Source: Cephalotus follicularis
Taxonomy: Eukaryota; Streptophyta; Magnoliopsida; Oxalidales; Cephalotaceae
Assembly (NCBI GenBank): GCA_001972305.1
Contig: BDDD01002673.1
Span: forward strand, 106,260-170,259
DNA: 64,000 nucleotides
Direction of reading: 5' to 3'
The notes under the pieces are model-generated. The model was not told the DNA's origin and made no database searches. It saw nothing but the letters and a program-made list of their open reading frames with translations. A program made the translations under genes and the position numbers. Shown one piece after another: positions 35,796 to 46,677 of this stretch (position 1 is its first letter; the number at the start of each line of letters is the position of its first letter).

Positions 35796-38389
35796 TGTAA
35801 CGCCCGGAAATTTCATGTATTGTAATTTCACAATGTACTGTACTTTATTATGGAATCAATAAAATGATGGATTTTTTTTCCTAATTTGATGATGTTTTCC
35901 CGAACTATGATGATGTTGATGTTAAACCGATTATGTACTTAGAAGTGTGATTACTTGGTATGTACACTGGAGGCAGTCGACTGGCACGGAAGACCAGCCG
36001 ACTAGATGGCTGCGTATGGGAGCAGTAGACTGGTGGGATGAACCAGGCGACTGGCCAACTGTCGAGCCACCTGGCAACGAACTACCAGGTGAGCAGCTGG
36101 CTGCTGGGTCTGGACAGTCGACTGGATCGTGCTCTATTTTGTTGCATGTGGCAGAAATCACATGCTACAACTGACAGATGGAAGTGGATGCCATCTGTAC
36201 TTCATACAACTAAAGGGGAGGACAAAGGGGACACCTGTGGATCATGAAAACTTCATGGGGAAGAGAAATTAGACCTGTGAGTGTGTGCATGCATGTGAAT
36301 GAGGGAGTGTGGCATTTAGTGCCATGTGAGGGAGCTAGGGGAGAAGGGAAGAGAAAATCCTCTGCATAAAATGCCTCTCCTCACTTCTCTCGTCCAGGTA
36401 ATGAGAGGCCAAAGAACCACAGGAATCAGTAGAGAAAAACACAAAGAAAAGAGGGAAGAAGAGTGTTTTTCCATTGTTGAAGCTTGGAGCTCGGGTTGGA
36501 GCTGTTGGGCTGTTCTTGGAGCTGCTGGGCTTGGAGTTGGAGCTTCTAGGTAGCTCAAAACGTCTCTGTTGGAACACAAAGAGGTGGACTTACAGATTTC
36601 TAACTTGAAATCAAAGGTAGGGGAAATAGTAGAGAATTCTATGCATGCATTTTGAGTTTAAGAGTAATGATGTTATAAATGAATGGTGTAGTTGTCTATG
36701 CATGCATTTTGAGTTTAAGAGTAATGATGTTATAAATGAATGGTGTAGTTGTCTGGCTGTGGATTTCTGTATTGATGTTGTGGTTACTGTTAATAAATAA
36801 CCTGACATGCACATTGAATTTTGGATTGAGTTATGAATTGGTTTTCCTGCAATACCATGCTTGGTTATCATTTTAATTATGATGAAAACGGAGAATAATG
36901 CAAGAATTGAGTTGTGTTCTAGACCACGATATGACGCGTGGATAAATTCCAATTGCTTATTGAATGGATTTATAGGGGAATTACTGGTACTGTCCAGCCC
37001 AGAACAGCCGACTATTTAAGTAAAATGGTTGACTACTCGATCATCCAGCCGAGTGTCAAGTAAGAACAGTCGACTGTGCATGCATTTTTGCCCATAACAG
37101 TCGACTGTCGAAGGAATACAGTCGACTACTGATTACTCGTGATGAACAAGTCGACTGTTGGGGAAGAACAGTCGACTGACTCAAGGATCCAGCCGACTGT
37201 TATGGAAAAACAGCCGACTGTTATAAAAGAAATTGGACCTTTAGAGAAGGTGATAGGCCTAGGTTAATTACCAACTACCCTAGGTGCATTCTGAGCATAT
37301 GTTTGCCCTGCATTTGAACTGCTACTGTACTGTAAATTGATTTTGGTTGATTACTGAATGTATTAACCATCTTGGAAAACTTGCATGATTATTATAATCA
37401 TTTTTGGATAAGAAAATGTATATTTGATAAATATAGACTTATATTTTCAAATGACTGGGGGAGTATTCCCAAAGACGGAGAAATGTATTGTTTTATGTAT
37501 TACAACTTATAACAACCTGATAATTGGTAATATATTTTAAACTAATATATTTTGATCAAGTAATCATATTTCGTTGCTTGACTTGTATTGAACTGTGATA
37601 GTAAGCTCTTGATTACTCAGCCGCTGTGCTAGTAACCTGCTGTTGGTTTAGCTACCGCGCTAAGCAACATACGGAGGACTTGCTCCAAACCGTTCGCAAA
37701 CAGGGATGGGGTAAGAGTACATGACGTTGGGGCCAGGAGGTGGCGACGGTTATGACGACCTGCTTGTCTGGTTCCTTTTGGGGACATACTTACTACCTGT
37801 GTTAGATATAACCTTATAAGGTTATACCTATACTGTAAACATGCATACATTTTTATATGTATATACGGAGATATAATTACTGTGAAAATTACATGTCATA
37901 CCGCATCACTATGCATTCATTCATGATATGCATTACCTTTGACCTTGAACTATATACATAAACTTTTCTACTTAGCCGAGTGAGGACAAAGGCTAACCCC
38001 CTACTGTAACAGATTGATGGAGTGGGTTTTGATATGGAGCACGCAAGGAGACTTAAGGAGAAGACTAAGCTATTGTTCTTATTTTTATGTACTGGATTAC
38101 TGAACAATGACTATGTAACTGGATTTTGTAGATTGGGTTTATTTTATTTCGTACTGTATCATCACGCTCCGTTTACGGGCGATCATCGACTGATTTTGGG
38201 TTTTATATAAACTCTGTGGGCATCACGTAGTATGGGATGCGTGATACATATTTTAATTCAGCTTATTTCATGTTATTGCTTCCGCTACTGAAGATTTTGT
38301 TTATACCTTTTATCGGATGAGCTGAATTATATTGTGTTGATTGCCTTACCGCTTTAATGTTGTCCACTGGGAAAAACGGTGGCGTGACA
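35796..38389 (+). mobile_element. Solo LTR S3 (gypsy, G/Z family; 2594 bp)
   Basis: Ends TGTAACGCCCGG and GGCGTGACA. Perfect TSD TTTGA at 35791-35795 and 38390-38394. No coding domain inside. Matches the G LTR start and end and the Z LTR remnant. Carries two clusters of CAGTCGACTG motifs (35965-36125, 37005-37225), a 57-bp tandem duplication (36640-36753) and the CTTAGCCGAGTGAGG block (37971-38000). Confidence 0.95.
36640..36753. repeat. 57-bp perfect tandem duplication in S3
   Basis: Units 36640-36696 and 36697-36753 are identical (start TATGCATGCATTTTGAG, end GTGTAGTTGTC). Confidence 0.97.
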
Positions 38390-38394
38390 TTTGA

Positions 38395-39197
38395 TCACAC
38401 TGTCAACTGAATACACATATAGTGCCCTATAGAATGAGGGGTTGGATCTTATGCCTGGGAGGTTATGAGAATGAGATCCTTACTCCCTTCTGATAGAAAA
38501 TTCCATGTCATATGTTCACTTTCTTAGGGTAATTGATGAACCATATAGACTTGTTGTATTATGCTTGCCCTCTTGTGTGTGGGGCATGGCCCATCTCATT
38601 ACCATTTGGGTTTAACCTAAAGCTAATACGGGGTTCGTGCTAGAAAGCACGAGACTGAATAGACCCACCATAGGAAACCTATTTGGAAAGTCTTGCCTAT
38701 GTCAATAAGATTCCTATAGTCTCGGTAGTGTATAGTCTATGGTGACTAGTAGACCATTCGTTGACTGCGTTGTATTGTTAGACCTGAGCGGCTGGCATGC
38801 GTATTGTTGTAACTGCCTAGCTTTGATTTTTGTCTTCCCCAGCACTAGCCATGTGCTAGTAAAAGGGTAGTCTTTGGGCCTTATGGGAGCTTCATGGAGA
38901 TGTATGGGCGAGTTCAAAATAAGGGATCACCACACCCATCTGCAGGGTGATCTACTCTATATTATTTATGTTCGTTGAGACTTAAAACCCTGATTAGGTA
39001 TAGGCAGACTGGAAATGGGATTTCCGGGGAGGTCTGTCGACAGTTTCAATGCGAACATGAATTTATAGTTATTGCAAATTTACCTAAAGGTGACATTATT
39101 CGAAACCCTAGTTCGCCGTCAGAGCTAAGAATGACGTAAGATACATGACACATATGCCGATGACTGGATAAAGTACTGGTTAACGGATGACAGACGT
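38395..39197 (+). mobile_element. Copia-A 5' LTR, second piece
   Basis: Continues the Copia-A LTR after S3: GAGGGGTTGGATCTTATGCC and the following text match Copia-B 27560-28020 in reverse, and 39057-39197 matches 8971-9121 in reverse. It ends at GACGT (39193-39197), the Sire-1 TSD, directly before the Sire-1 LTR end. Confidence 0.9.
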
Positions 39198-39232
39198 TGA
39201 AATTAAATAAATTGCTCTTGCAAAATACAATA

Positions 39233-39250
39233 GGGGGGGGGGGGGGGGGG
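39233..39250. repeat. Homopolymer G18
   Basis: Eighteen consecutive G, inside the Sire-1 3' LTR. The exact count in the genome is uncertain because homopolymers are prone to sequencing error. Confidence 0.9.
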
Positions 39251-39660
39251 TGAATTGAATAATAGAGCAATAACAAACAAATAAAAATTTTAAAGTAAAG
39301 AGAGTAGGGATAGAAAGATTCTCTGTTTTTAGAGTGGTTCGGCTAACTCTTGCCTACGTCCACTTTTCCCAAGGGAACTCCTTGAGTTTCCACTAGCTCG
39401 AATTGATTAACGAAGCAATTTGTTACACTTCAAAGTTTTGTGATTCACCTCAATCACTAGACCTTGACCTCAAGACCTTTAGAGGATTCACTCCTCTTTT
39501 ACAATGTAACCTCTCAGTAGGTTTGGCTTACAATAAAGAACAAGAGAGAATTACAGAAAGAAACTTCAGAAAGAATAAAACTTTGAAGCTAAGAGCACTT
39601 CGAAACTTTGCTTGTTTGCTTGAGTTCTTTGGTTTTTGGTGTTTTCTGAATCCTTGGACC

Positions 39661-39673
39661 CTCCTTTATATAG
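39661..39673 (-). promoter_or_regulatory. TATA box of Sire-1 3' LTR
   Basis: CTATATAAAGGAG on the minus strand, a strong plant TATA box. It is preserved at the same LTR position in the 5' LTR (58217-58229), where it would drive the element's transcription. Confidence 0.7.
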
Positions 39674-39764
39674 CCAAACAATCCATGTATCCGTTGCTTA
39701 AATCATGGAGATTTTGAATTGAAAAATTGATGATTTTCTGTAAACTTTGTTATGTAGCCATTGG

Positions 39765-40385
39765 AGCAAAGACGTCGATGACTTTGATAAGTGTCGATGC
39801 CTTTACCAGTTAACTAGCCGTCGAGCATCCAGGGCGTAATTGTTGTCGAAAGACGTCGACGTCTATAAATGGCATCGACGTATTTTCTGGAGTTGTTGTC
39901 AGTGTTTGAAGATATGAGCAACACATCGATGTCTTTCATGGGCGTCGATGTCCATTTTGGAAACACAAAAGTTATGAGCAACACATCGATGTCTTTGTAA
40001 AGGGATCGATGTCTTTTGATTGGACGTCGATGTCTTCATAGACATGGATCGATCCTTTTCTTCAAAAATGACCTGTAACTTTTTGGCCTAAACTCATCGA
40101 TGTCTTTGTGAAGGGATTGATGCTTTGAGTTAAACAGTCGATGTCTTCTCAAAAATAGATTGATGTCTTTGAATGAAAATTTCCTGTAACTTTCTGGGAT
40201 AAAGACGTCGATGTCTTCTTTGAAAGGGATCGATGTCTTTAGTGAAAATTGACCTATAACTTTAGGGGCTAAGGACGTCGATGTCTTTGGAGAAAAGGAT
40301 CGATGTCTTTCATGAATAACCACCTGTAACTCCTGGTTCATTAAAGGTGTCAATGTCTCCCTTCAATGGCGTCGATGTCTTTAAT
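39765..40385. repeat. GTCGATGTCTTT motif array, Sire-1 3' LTR
   Basis: About twenty copies of (G)ACGTCGATGTCTTT or ATCGATGTCTTT, spaced roughly 20-45 bp with AT-rich filler. The same array is in the 5' LTR at 58320-58950. Confidence 0.92.
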
Positions 40386-40498
40386 GTAAAATGTCTTTTT
40401 GCCTGTTGTGAGATTGAAAGTATCTTGCACATAAAATAAACTTGTTAAAAGGCAAATATGTTATCACAAAAACTAGGATTGAGACTAAAACGTCAACA

Positions 40499-40516
40499 AT
40501 ATCCCCCTTTTTGATG
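40499..40516 (-). other. Polypurine tract of Sire-1
   Basis: Minus strand CAAAAAGGGGGATAT directly before the LTR start TGTTGACG. Further PPT-like copies are at 43424-43440 and 43470-43480. Confidence 0.9.
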
Positions 40517-40632
40517 ATGCAAAAATTTGCGCATAAAGGATTAAAAAAATGATATGTATTGAAAATAAGAAAGAAAAAGAAAAACTGCAAATAAGAAAAC
40601 TGAATCTACAAAATTTCATTTATAAAGCTATC
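40517..40632 (-). other. Sire-1 3' untranslated stretch
   Basis: AT-rich, no coding signal. Ends with CTATC (40628-40632), the left TSD of S2. Confidence 0.7.
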
Positions 40633-43418
40633 TGTAACACCCCCGAGATGTGGGAGTCGCCACAGGTACATATAACGGAAACTAAACATAATATTTCATA
40701 TTAAAAACGTTCATCTTTAGTAAAAACGTGATGGTTTAAAGCATATCCAAAACATAAAAAAAAAAAAACTGATCATAACTGAAACTTAAGCATAATCCAA
40801 AAGTCATAAACTGAAATTAACATATTGTTCAATTTAACGGGTTCCACTACGACCACATAACATAAAGGGATCAGCTACTAGACGATCCTCAGACACATGG
40901 GAGTTACTCTCATCACACATTGCCCCTTTGCTCCTGATAACCTGCCGCATGGAAACAAAAACGCGGCTGAGCAAACCTCAGTACGGATATAGAATATAAA
41001 GCAGTAAACGATATTTTAAAGCAAGAAGATTTCAAAAGCACTTTAAAGCAGAATCTTATGCAATAAAATAATTTAAACATGCTTTGTAAATAAAACACTT
41101 CATAACTTCGAAAACCACAAAGTGTACCTTTTTTTCAAGACATAGGATCCATAACTGAGCACAAAACATGACATATAGTAGCAAGGGGCTCGCGATACCC
41201 ACATTGCCAAATGGAATTGCAGCATACGGCACTACACAAACAATTCCCATAAACATATCTCATAAACATACAACTAGGATCGACCCATACGCCTCTATCA
41301 CAAATCCTATCCAAGGACATCACAGAGAGACGCCGTAAACAAATAACACCGTTACGGAAAGTGTCATGCCCCCGTGGCAGGCCCACAACATGCCTATGAT
41401 ACCCCCATAGGTGGTTAAAAAGCTCAGTATATCACCACTTTAAAAATTATGATTTCATCAAATCATTTAAAACACATAGAAAGTTTCCCAAAACACAATC
41501 ATAGATCGTTCTCAAGCGATATAAACACATACTTTCATAATCGGGAAAATCAACTCATATAATTTCACAATAAGGAGATGATTGCATAACATTTCGTAAA
41601 CACATTTTACTGATTTCATAAAGTCAGAATATTTACCTCATAAAATATCAAACGACTTTATTTTCAAAATCCAAATATGCGGGATTCTTAAACAAAAAGA
41701 AAACATATTCGTAAAACCAAATGATAACAAAACCAGAATCTGTATTTAATCTCAAAACAGAATTAAAACATCAAGAGTGTGTCAAGGAACGAGAAACCCG
41801 TACCTTGTGTGATCACAATTAAGCTTACGAATAACTTATAAGTCCCACGTAGCACACAAATCTATACAATATGAAAACATTCATAGAAGAGTCTAAATTT
41901 CATTTTGAGCATAAAACAGAGTCATAATGATGTTTAGGAATAAACCCGGGTCATCGGAAGAATAAACGGATGAAAACAGAAAATTACAGGACATACCAGC
42001 CGACTGTTTGAAGGATCCAGTCGACTAACAAGAGGTGGCAGTAGACTACACAACAGGGCCAGTCGACTACACAACCTGGATTTACAGACAGTCGACTGAA
42101 ATAATGAACCAGTCGACTACACAACCTAAAACCAGTCCCCTATCCAAATAAGGCAGTCGACTACCTAAACTAGATAGCAACCAGTCGACTGAAATAGGGT
42201 GTCCAACCGACTATACAAGGCAACCAGTCGACTGCATTCATAGGGCAGCTGACTGTCCTGGTCGACAGAAACTAGAAATATGGCAGTTTGATGCAATCTT
42301 GTTGCCCATACTCAACTTATTCAATACCAGATAATTACCAATATTGAGAACAACTTTATATGACATGTAAAACCACATTGTATCACTGAATTTGACAGAA
42401 TCCCATTGACAGAAAATTATTTCAATATGGTAGAGACTTTAAACCATAGCATACCAATTCATAAACCAATTCTGTCCACTTATAATGATCATATGCATCA
42501 ACAACAGATTATGTGGCACTCTCTAGACGTCTACAGACTGCTATAAACATAGAACTTATTTGACAAGGAAACAAGAAGGCAGATTGCAGGACAATTTCTT
42601 CTCTAACAACCTATAACCTTCAAATTCAATAAACAGCAATATAAGGCCAATCACCATGACATAACAACATGGAAACCAACCTGATGGACATCCCAAAACA
42701 GCTGTAGAAACACTAATTCAGATGACACAGTGGCTGCTCAAAACAAAAGAAAAAGAAAGAAAACAATGAAATCAAAGCTGCCAACAATACCTACACTACC
42801 AATAACGATTTCTATGTAGAAATCATGAAGAACTAACCTGTTTAATGAAGCAAAAACATAAGGAACTCAGTGACTCTTCCAATGGCAGGTTCGGTAGCAA
42901 TAGATATGCCAGAAAAGAAGACTTTGACATGCATATTTATCCCAACAGAGACCAAAACGAGAAGGATAGGAAAAGAAGGAAAATCCTATCTGCTGGATAA
43001 GGAAAACCAACTGATTTTTGGGGAGATAGGAAGGAAAAGATAGAGTTGTGAGGGAGAAGGAGATAGACAAGAGTGGGATACGGGAGAGAGAGAGAGAATT
43101 TGAGAGGGAAAAGGAAAGTGAATAAAAGATAAGGATTTTGTTATTATTTTTAAAACCAAATCTGCATAATTAATTTAATGACATCAATTTAAATAATCAT
43201 TTTATAAATATAAAGTAATAATTATGTATTAATAAATGGGTTTTTATAATATTAATAATGCAACTAAATTTATTCAACAAAAGCCCATACTAATAAACCC
43301 AAACAAAGGCTGGTATCAGTCAACCCAAAGCATAAACGAAACATAAGACATACCCGAAACATAAACGAAACAAATAAAACCCGTAAGAAAAATACGTACA
43401 GGTAAGCAGGGTATTACA
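40633..43418 (-). mobile_element. Solo LTR S2 (gypsy, Y family; 2786 bp)
   Basis: Plus-strand ends are TGTAACACCCCCGAG and GGGTATTACA. Perfect TSD CTATC at 40628-40632 and 43419-43423. Shares the CCTGCCGCATGGAAAC block (40941-40995) with Y and S1. CAGTCGACT motif cluster at 41995-42250. It inserted next to the Sire-1 PPT cluster. Confidence 0.95.
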
Positions 43419-43423
43419 CTATC

Positions 43424-43480
43424 TCCCCCTTTTTTGGATAGCATCAAAAAGACAAAGACAAAAGTAAGCTCCCCCTCAAG
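43424..43480 (-). other. Additional polypurine tracts of Sire-1
   Basis: Minus strand CCAAAAAAGGGGGAGATAG (43422-43440) and GAGGGGGAGCTTAC (43468-43481). Sireviruses are known for several PPT-like copies upstream of the 3' LTR, which supports the lineage call. Confidence 0.75.
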
Positions 43481-43683
43481 AGTAGAGGGATGTGACACAT
43501 GACATCATAAGAACAATATACCATCAAGATTCAACACATCATAATAACAAAAAATATTCAAAGTATAGAAAACTCAGAACATAAACATTAGTTTTCATAA
43601 AAACAATACAAACACTTGTTAACATCATAACACTTGTTCAGATTACAAAACATAAATTGTTCAAATTACATAACATAACACAA

Positions 43684-45023
43684 TCAAGTTTGAAAGTGAG
43701 CAGATTCATCTCCAGAAGCGTCTTCGCAGTTGTCAATTGTTTTTGATTCGGCAAGCTTTCGTTCTAGACGTTTGAGACGTCTCTTGGTGACATGTAGATC
43801 ATAGTATATTGTGTCTTCAATCCTCTCAAAATCGGTGAGAATTGTCTTGTGATCTTTCTCCAAGAGATCAAGTCGAGAGTTAAGAGAACTAAACTTGCCA
43901 TCGATGGACGCTTCCATTGAATCTAATCGGACGTTTAGAGCATCAAAGTGAGAACTCATAAACTCAACTAGTCGATCATACTCAGAGGTAGAGGTGGAAC
44001 CACGAGTATGAGAAGGAGGACAAGAAGGAGCAGCTTCTTGACCAGTTTCTTGAACATCCCACGGAGGTATTTCGTCTTGCTCCTCTCGGTTGAATCTCTG
44101 ACTTTGATCGCTTCTTGGACATTAAGTCCAATTCCCTTCTTGCTTCTTCCAACCCATTCGATTCAAAGTGCTTTTGTTGTAAGTGTCTTCCTTTTTCAAT
44201 TTCGTTCCAATTTCCCCTCAAGATGAACTTCATGGTAACGGAAGATTTTGGTTAAAATGCATCCAAAAGGAAGAACAGATTTCTTTTGGGTAAAAGCACG
44301 GACCATAGCATAGAGCATAAGCAATGGATAGCAAAATTCGATTTTAGTAATGATGCACCACATTAAAAATTCTTGCATCCTAGTGAGTTTTACATACCCA
44401 CCACCGGTAGGAAGTAGCTAGTGAACGATAAGATGATGTAAGAGACGATGATCGACAGAAAGTCTATTTGTACAAAGACCCATATTTGGATGAATATTTG
44501 GATCATTTGGGTAAAGAATTGACAAAATGTCATTTGGGTGGAATCCCTCAACTTCCGACCACTCCTTGTATTCGAAAATATACAAGCTGGTGTGAGGAAT
44601 ATGAAGGATCGAGGCAAGAATCCTAGCATCTAGGAAGATTCTTTGGCCTTTAACGATGGAAGACAGGGCAAATTCTTCACGTGGACTTGAAACAATACGT
44701 AAATTCATATAAAACTCTTTGACAAGCTTAACATAAAATAAATCTTGGTTTTGCACAAGGGGAAGAAAATGCAAATTATCCAGCCAAGAAATGAAAGAAA
44801 ATTCATTTGAACAAAAAGATAAGTCTATGTTCCTACCTCCCATTACTCTTTTATCAACAATAATAGCACTTCGGAGGGGAACGATTTCCTCGGATTCGGA
44901 ATCCAATTCAGCAGCAGGATCGGGAGAAGGTTCCCAAATATTAGGCTTCCGTTTTGAAGCAGATTTCTCTTGCTTGGAGGAGCTAGTAGCCCGCTTTTTA
45001 CCAGAACGTTTTGTCTTAGTCAT
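43684..45023 (-). pseudogene. Sire-1 accessory (envelope-like position) ORF
   Basis: A separate ORF between the pol stop and the 3' LTR, in the place where Sireviruses carry an envelope-like or extra ORF. ATG near 45023 (MTKTKRSGKKRATSS), a basic/Ser-rich start, an acidic stretch (ELDSESEEIV), then a folded-looking region with IFLDARILASILHIPHTSLY up to the stop at 44418. Coding continues after stops and frameshifts (EFLMWCIITKIEFCYPLLML near 44340). It ends with a heptad-like stretch at 43684-43959 (LDSMEASIDGKFSSLNSRLDL), probably a coiled coil. I see no signal peptide at the ATG. Function unknown; the envelope-like label refers to position only. Confidence 0.65.
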
Positions 45024-45553
45024 TTTATCAAACGGATGGAGTGCACAGCACAAAATTTTGAAATTGGAAGAAACAGAGATTGGAGGACGGACACTAAACT
45101 TAGATGAGTAGAGAATAAGGAGTAGAGTGTGTATTTTAAAGACTAGAAAGATTTTTTTTGAGAAACAAAATTGCAGAAAAATCGTCCTAGAAGTGTAAAG
45201 GTGAAAAAAAAATGCGGTCAATGTGTTTTTATGAGAAGTCGATGACTGATAGAAAGACGTCGATGTGATTTAAAAAGCGTCGACGTGTTCTTTAAAAACT
45301 TAATGAAAAGCATCGATGTGGAATAAGAGAAAAATGATGCGTTTTGAAAGACATCGACATATTTTTAAAGAGATCGACGTGTTTTGTAAAAACTAAAGAA
45401 CATCGAAGTTTTACAAAGTTTTGTAAAATTGCATCAAAGTGATTGAAAAGAAGTCGATGTGTTTTGACAAAAAAAAACAGAGCATCTAAACAAACAATCA
45501 AATTCAAACAAACAAACAATCAAACACACATTCAATTTAAAACAAATAAATAT
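45024..45553 (-). other. Spacer between Sire-1 pol and accessory ORF
   Basis: No coding signal. 45235-45470 holds a second, looser array of the same motif as in the LTR: GACGTCGATGTG, GCGTCGACGTG, CATCGATGTG and variants, about nine copies. Confidence 0.75.
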
Positions 45554-46672
45554 TCATTCAAACTCACATAAACCTAATTCTCTTCTAAACTTAGAAAAGG
45601 TATTTTCATCTAAAGGTTTGGTTAAAATGTCAGCTATTTGTTTATCCGTAGAGACATATTCTAATTCAATATCTCCATTTTCAACATGTTCTCTTAAAAA
45701 GTGATACCTAATGTCAATGTGTTTTGTCTTCGAATGATGAACAGGGTTTTTAGCAAGACAGATACTACTAGTGTTATCACATTTTATAGGTACATGTTTC
45801 ACAAAAACACCATAATCTACCAACTATTGTTTTTGCCATAAAATCTGTGCAGAACAACTACCTACAACGATATATTCTGCCTCAGTGGTAGAAAGAGCAA
45901 CATAATTTTGCTTTTTACAAAACCATGATACAAGCATACTCTCTAGATATTGGCATAAGCCACTAGTGCTCTTGCGATCAACCTTATATCCACCAAAGTC
46001 AGAATCCGAGTATGAATGTAGGTCAAAACTAGAGTCTCGAGAATACCATAAACCTAGAGTAGGTGTATATGCAAGGTATTTCAGAATACGTTTAACCGCA
46101 AACAAGTGTGATTCTTTAGGATTTGATTGAAAACGTGCACACAAACAAACACTAAACAAAATATCGGGACTACTAGCAGTTAAATATAATAATGAACCTA
46201 TCATGCTTTTATAAAGCTTTTTATCAACATTTTTACCTTGTTCGTCCTTGTCAAGCATTGTAGAAGTGCTTATAGGAGTCTTACTTGTTTTTGAGTTCTC
46301 CATTCCAAGCTTTTTGAGTATTTCCTTTACGTACTTAGCTTGGTTGATGAAGATTCCCTCTTTGGTTTTCTTAACTTGAAGCCCAAGGAAGAAGTTGAGT
46401 TCTCCCATCATGCTCATTTCAAACTCTGACTTCATAATGTTAGAAAACTCCTTGCACAAAGATTCGTTAGTTCATCCAAAAATAATATCATCAACATATA
46501 TTTGAACTACTAGTAAATCATTTTCTTTTGATTTTGTAAGAAGTTTTATATCAACATTTCCACGTTTAAAATCATTTTCAACCAAAAAATTAGTTAACCT
46601 CTCATACCAAGGTCGAGGAGCTTGTTTGAGACTATACAAAGCCTTGTTGAGTTTAAAAACATGGTTTGGAAA
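45554..46672 (-). pseudogene. Sire-1 RT C-terminal half and RNase H
   Basis: Minus strand: ALYSLKQAPRPWYERL, the catalytic YVDD followed shortly by a stop near 46460, then FFLGLQVKKTKEGIFINQ, SMIGSLLYLTASSPDI and RNase H (SYSDSDFGGYKVDRKSTSG, ALSTTEAEYI, CDNTSSICLAKNP, TKHIDIRYHFLREHV). It ends with DILTKPLDENTFSKFRRELGL and a stop near 45554. One more stop or shift lies at 45824. Typical Ty1/copia pol order; interrupted upstream by S4. Confidence 0.93.
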
Positions 46673-46677
46673 GAAAG

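Larger units (their letters stand above)
39198..40498 (-). mobile_element. Sire-1 3' LTR (1301 bp)
   Basis: Plus-strand ends are TGAAATTAAA and CGTCAACA; on the minus strand it starts TGTTGACG directly after the PPT. It matches the 5' LTR at 57788-59003 plus 9143-9198. An 18-base G run (39233-39250) lies near its 3' end. A TATA box CTATATAAAGGAG is on the minus strand at 39661-39673. A dense array of GACGTCGATGTCTTT-like motifs fills 39765-40385. Confidence 0.95.
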
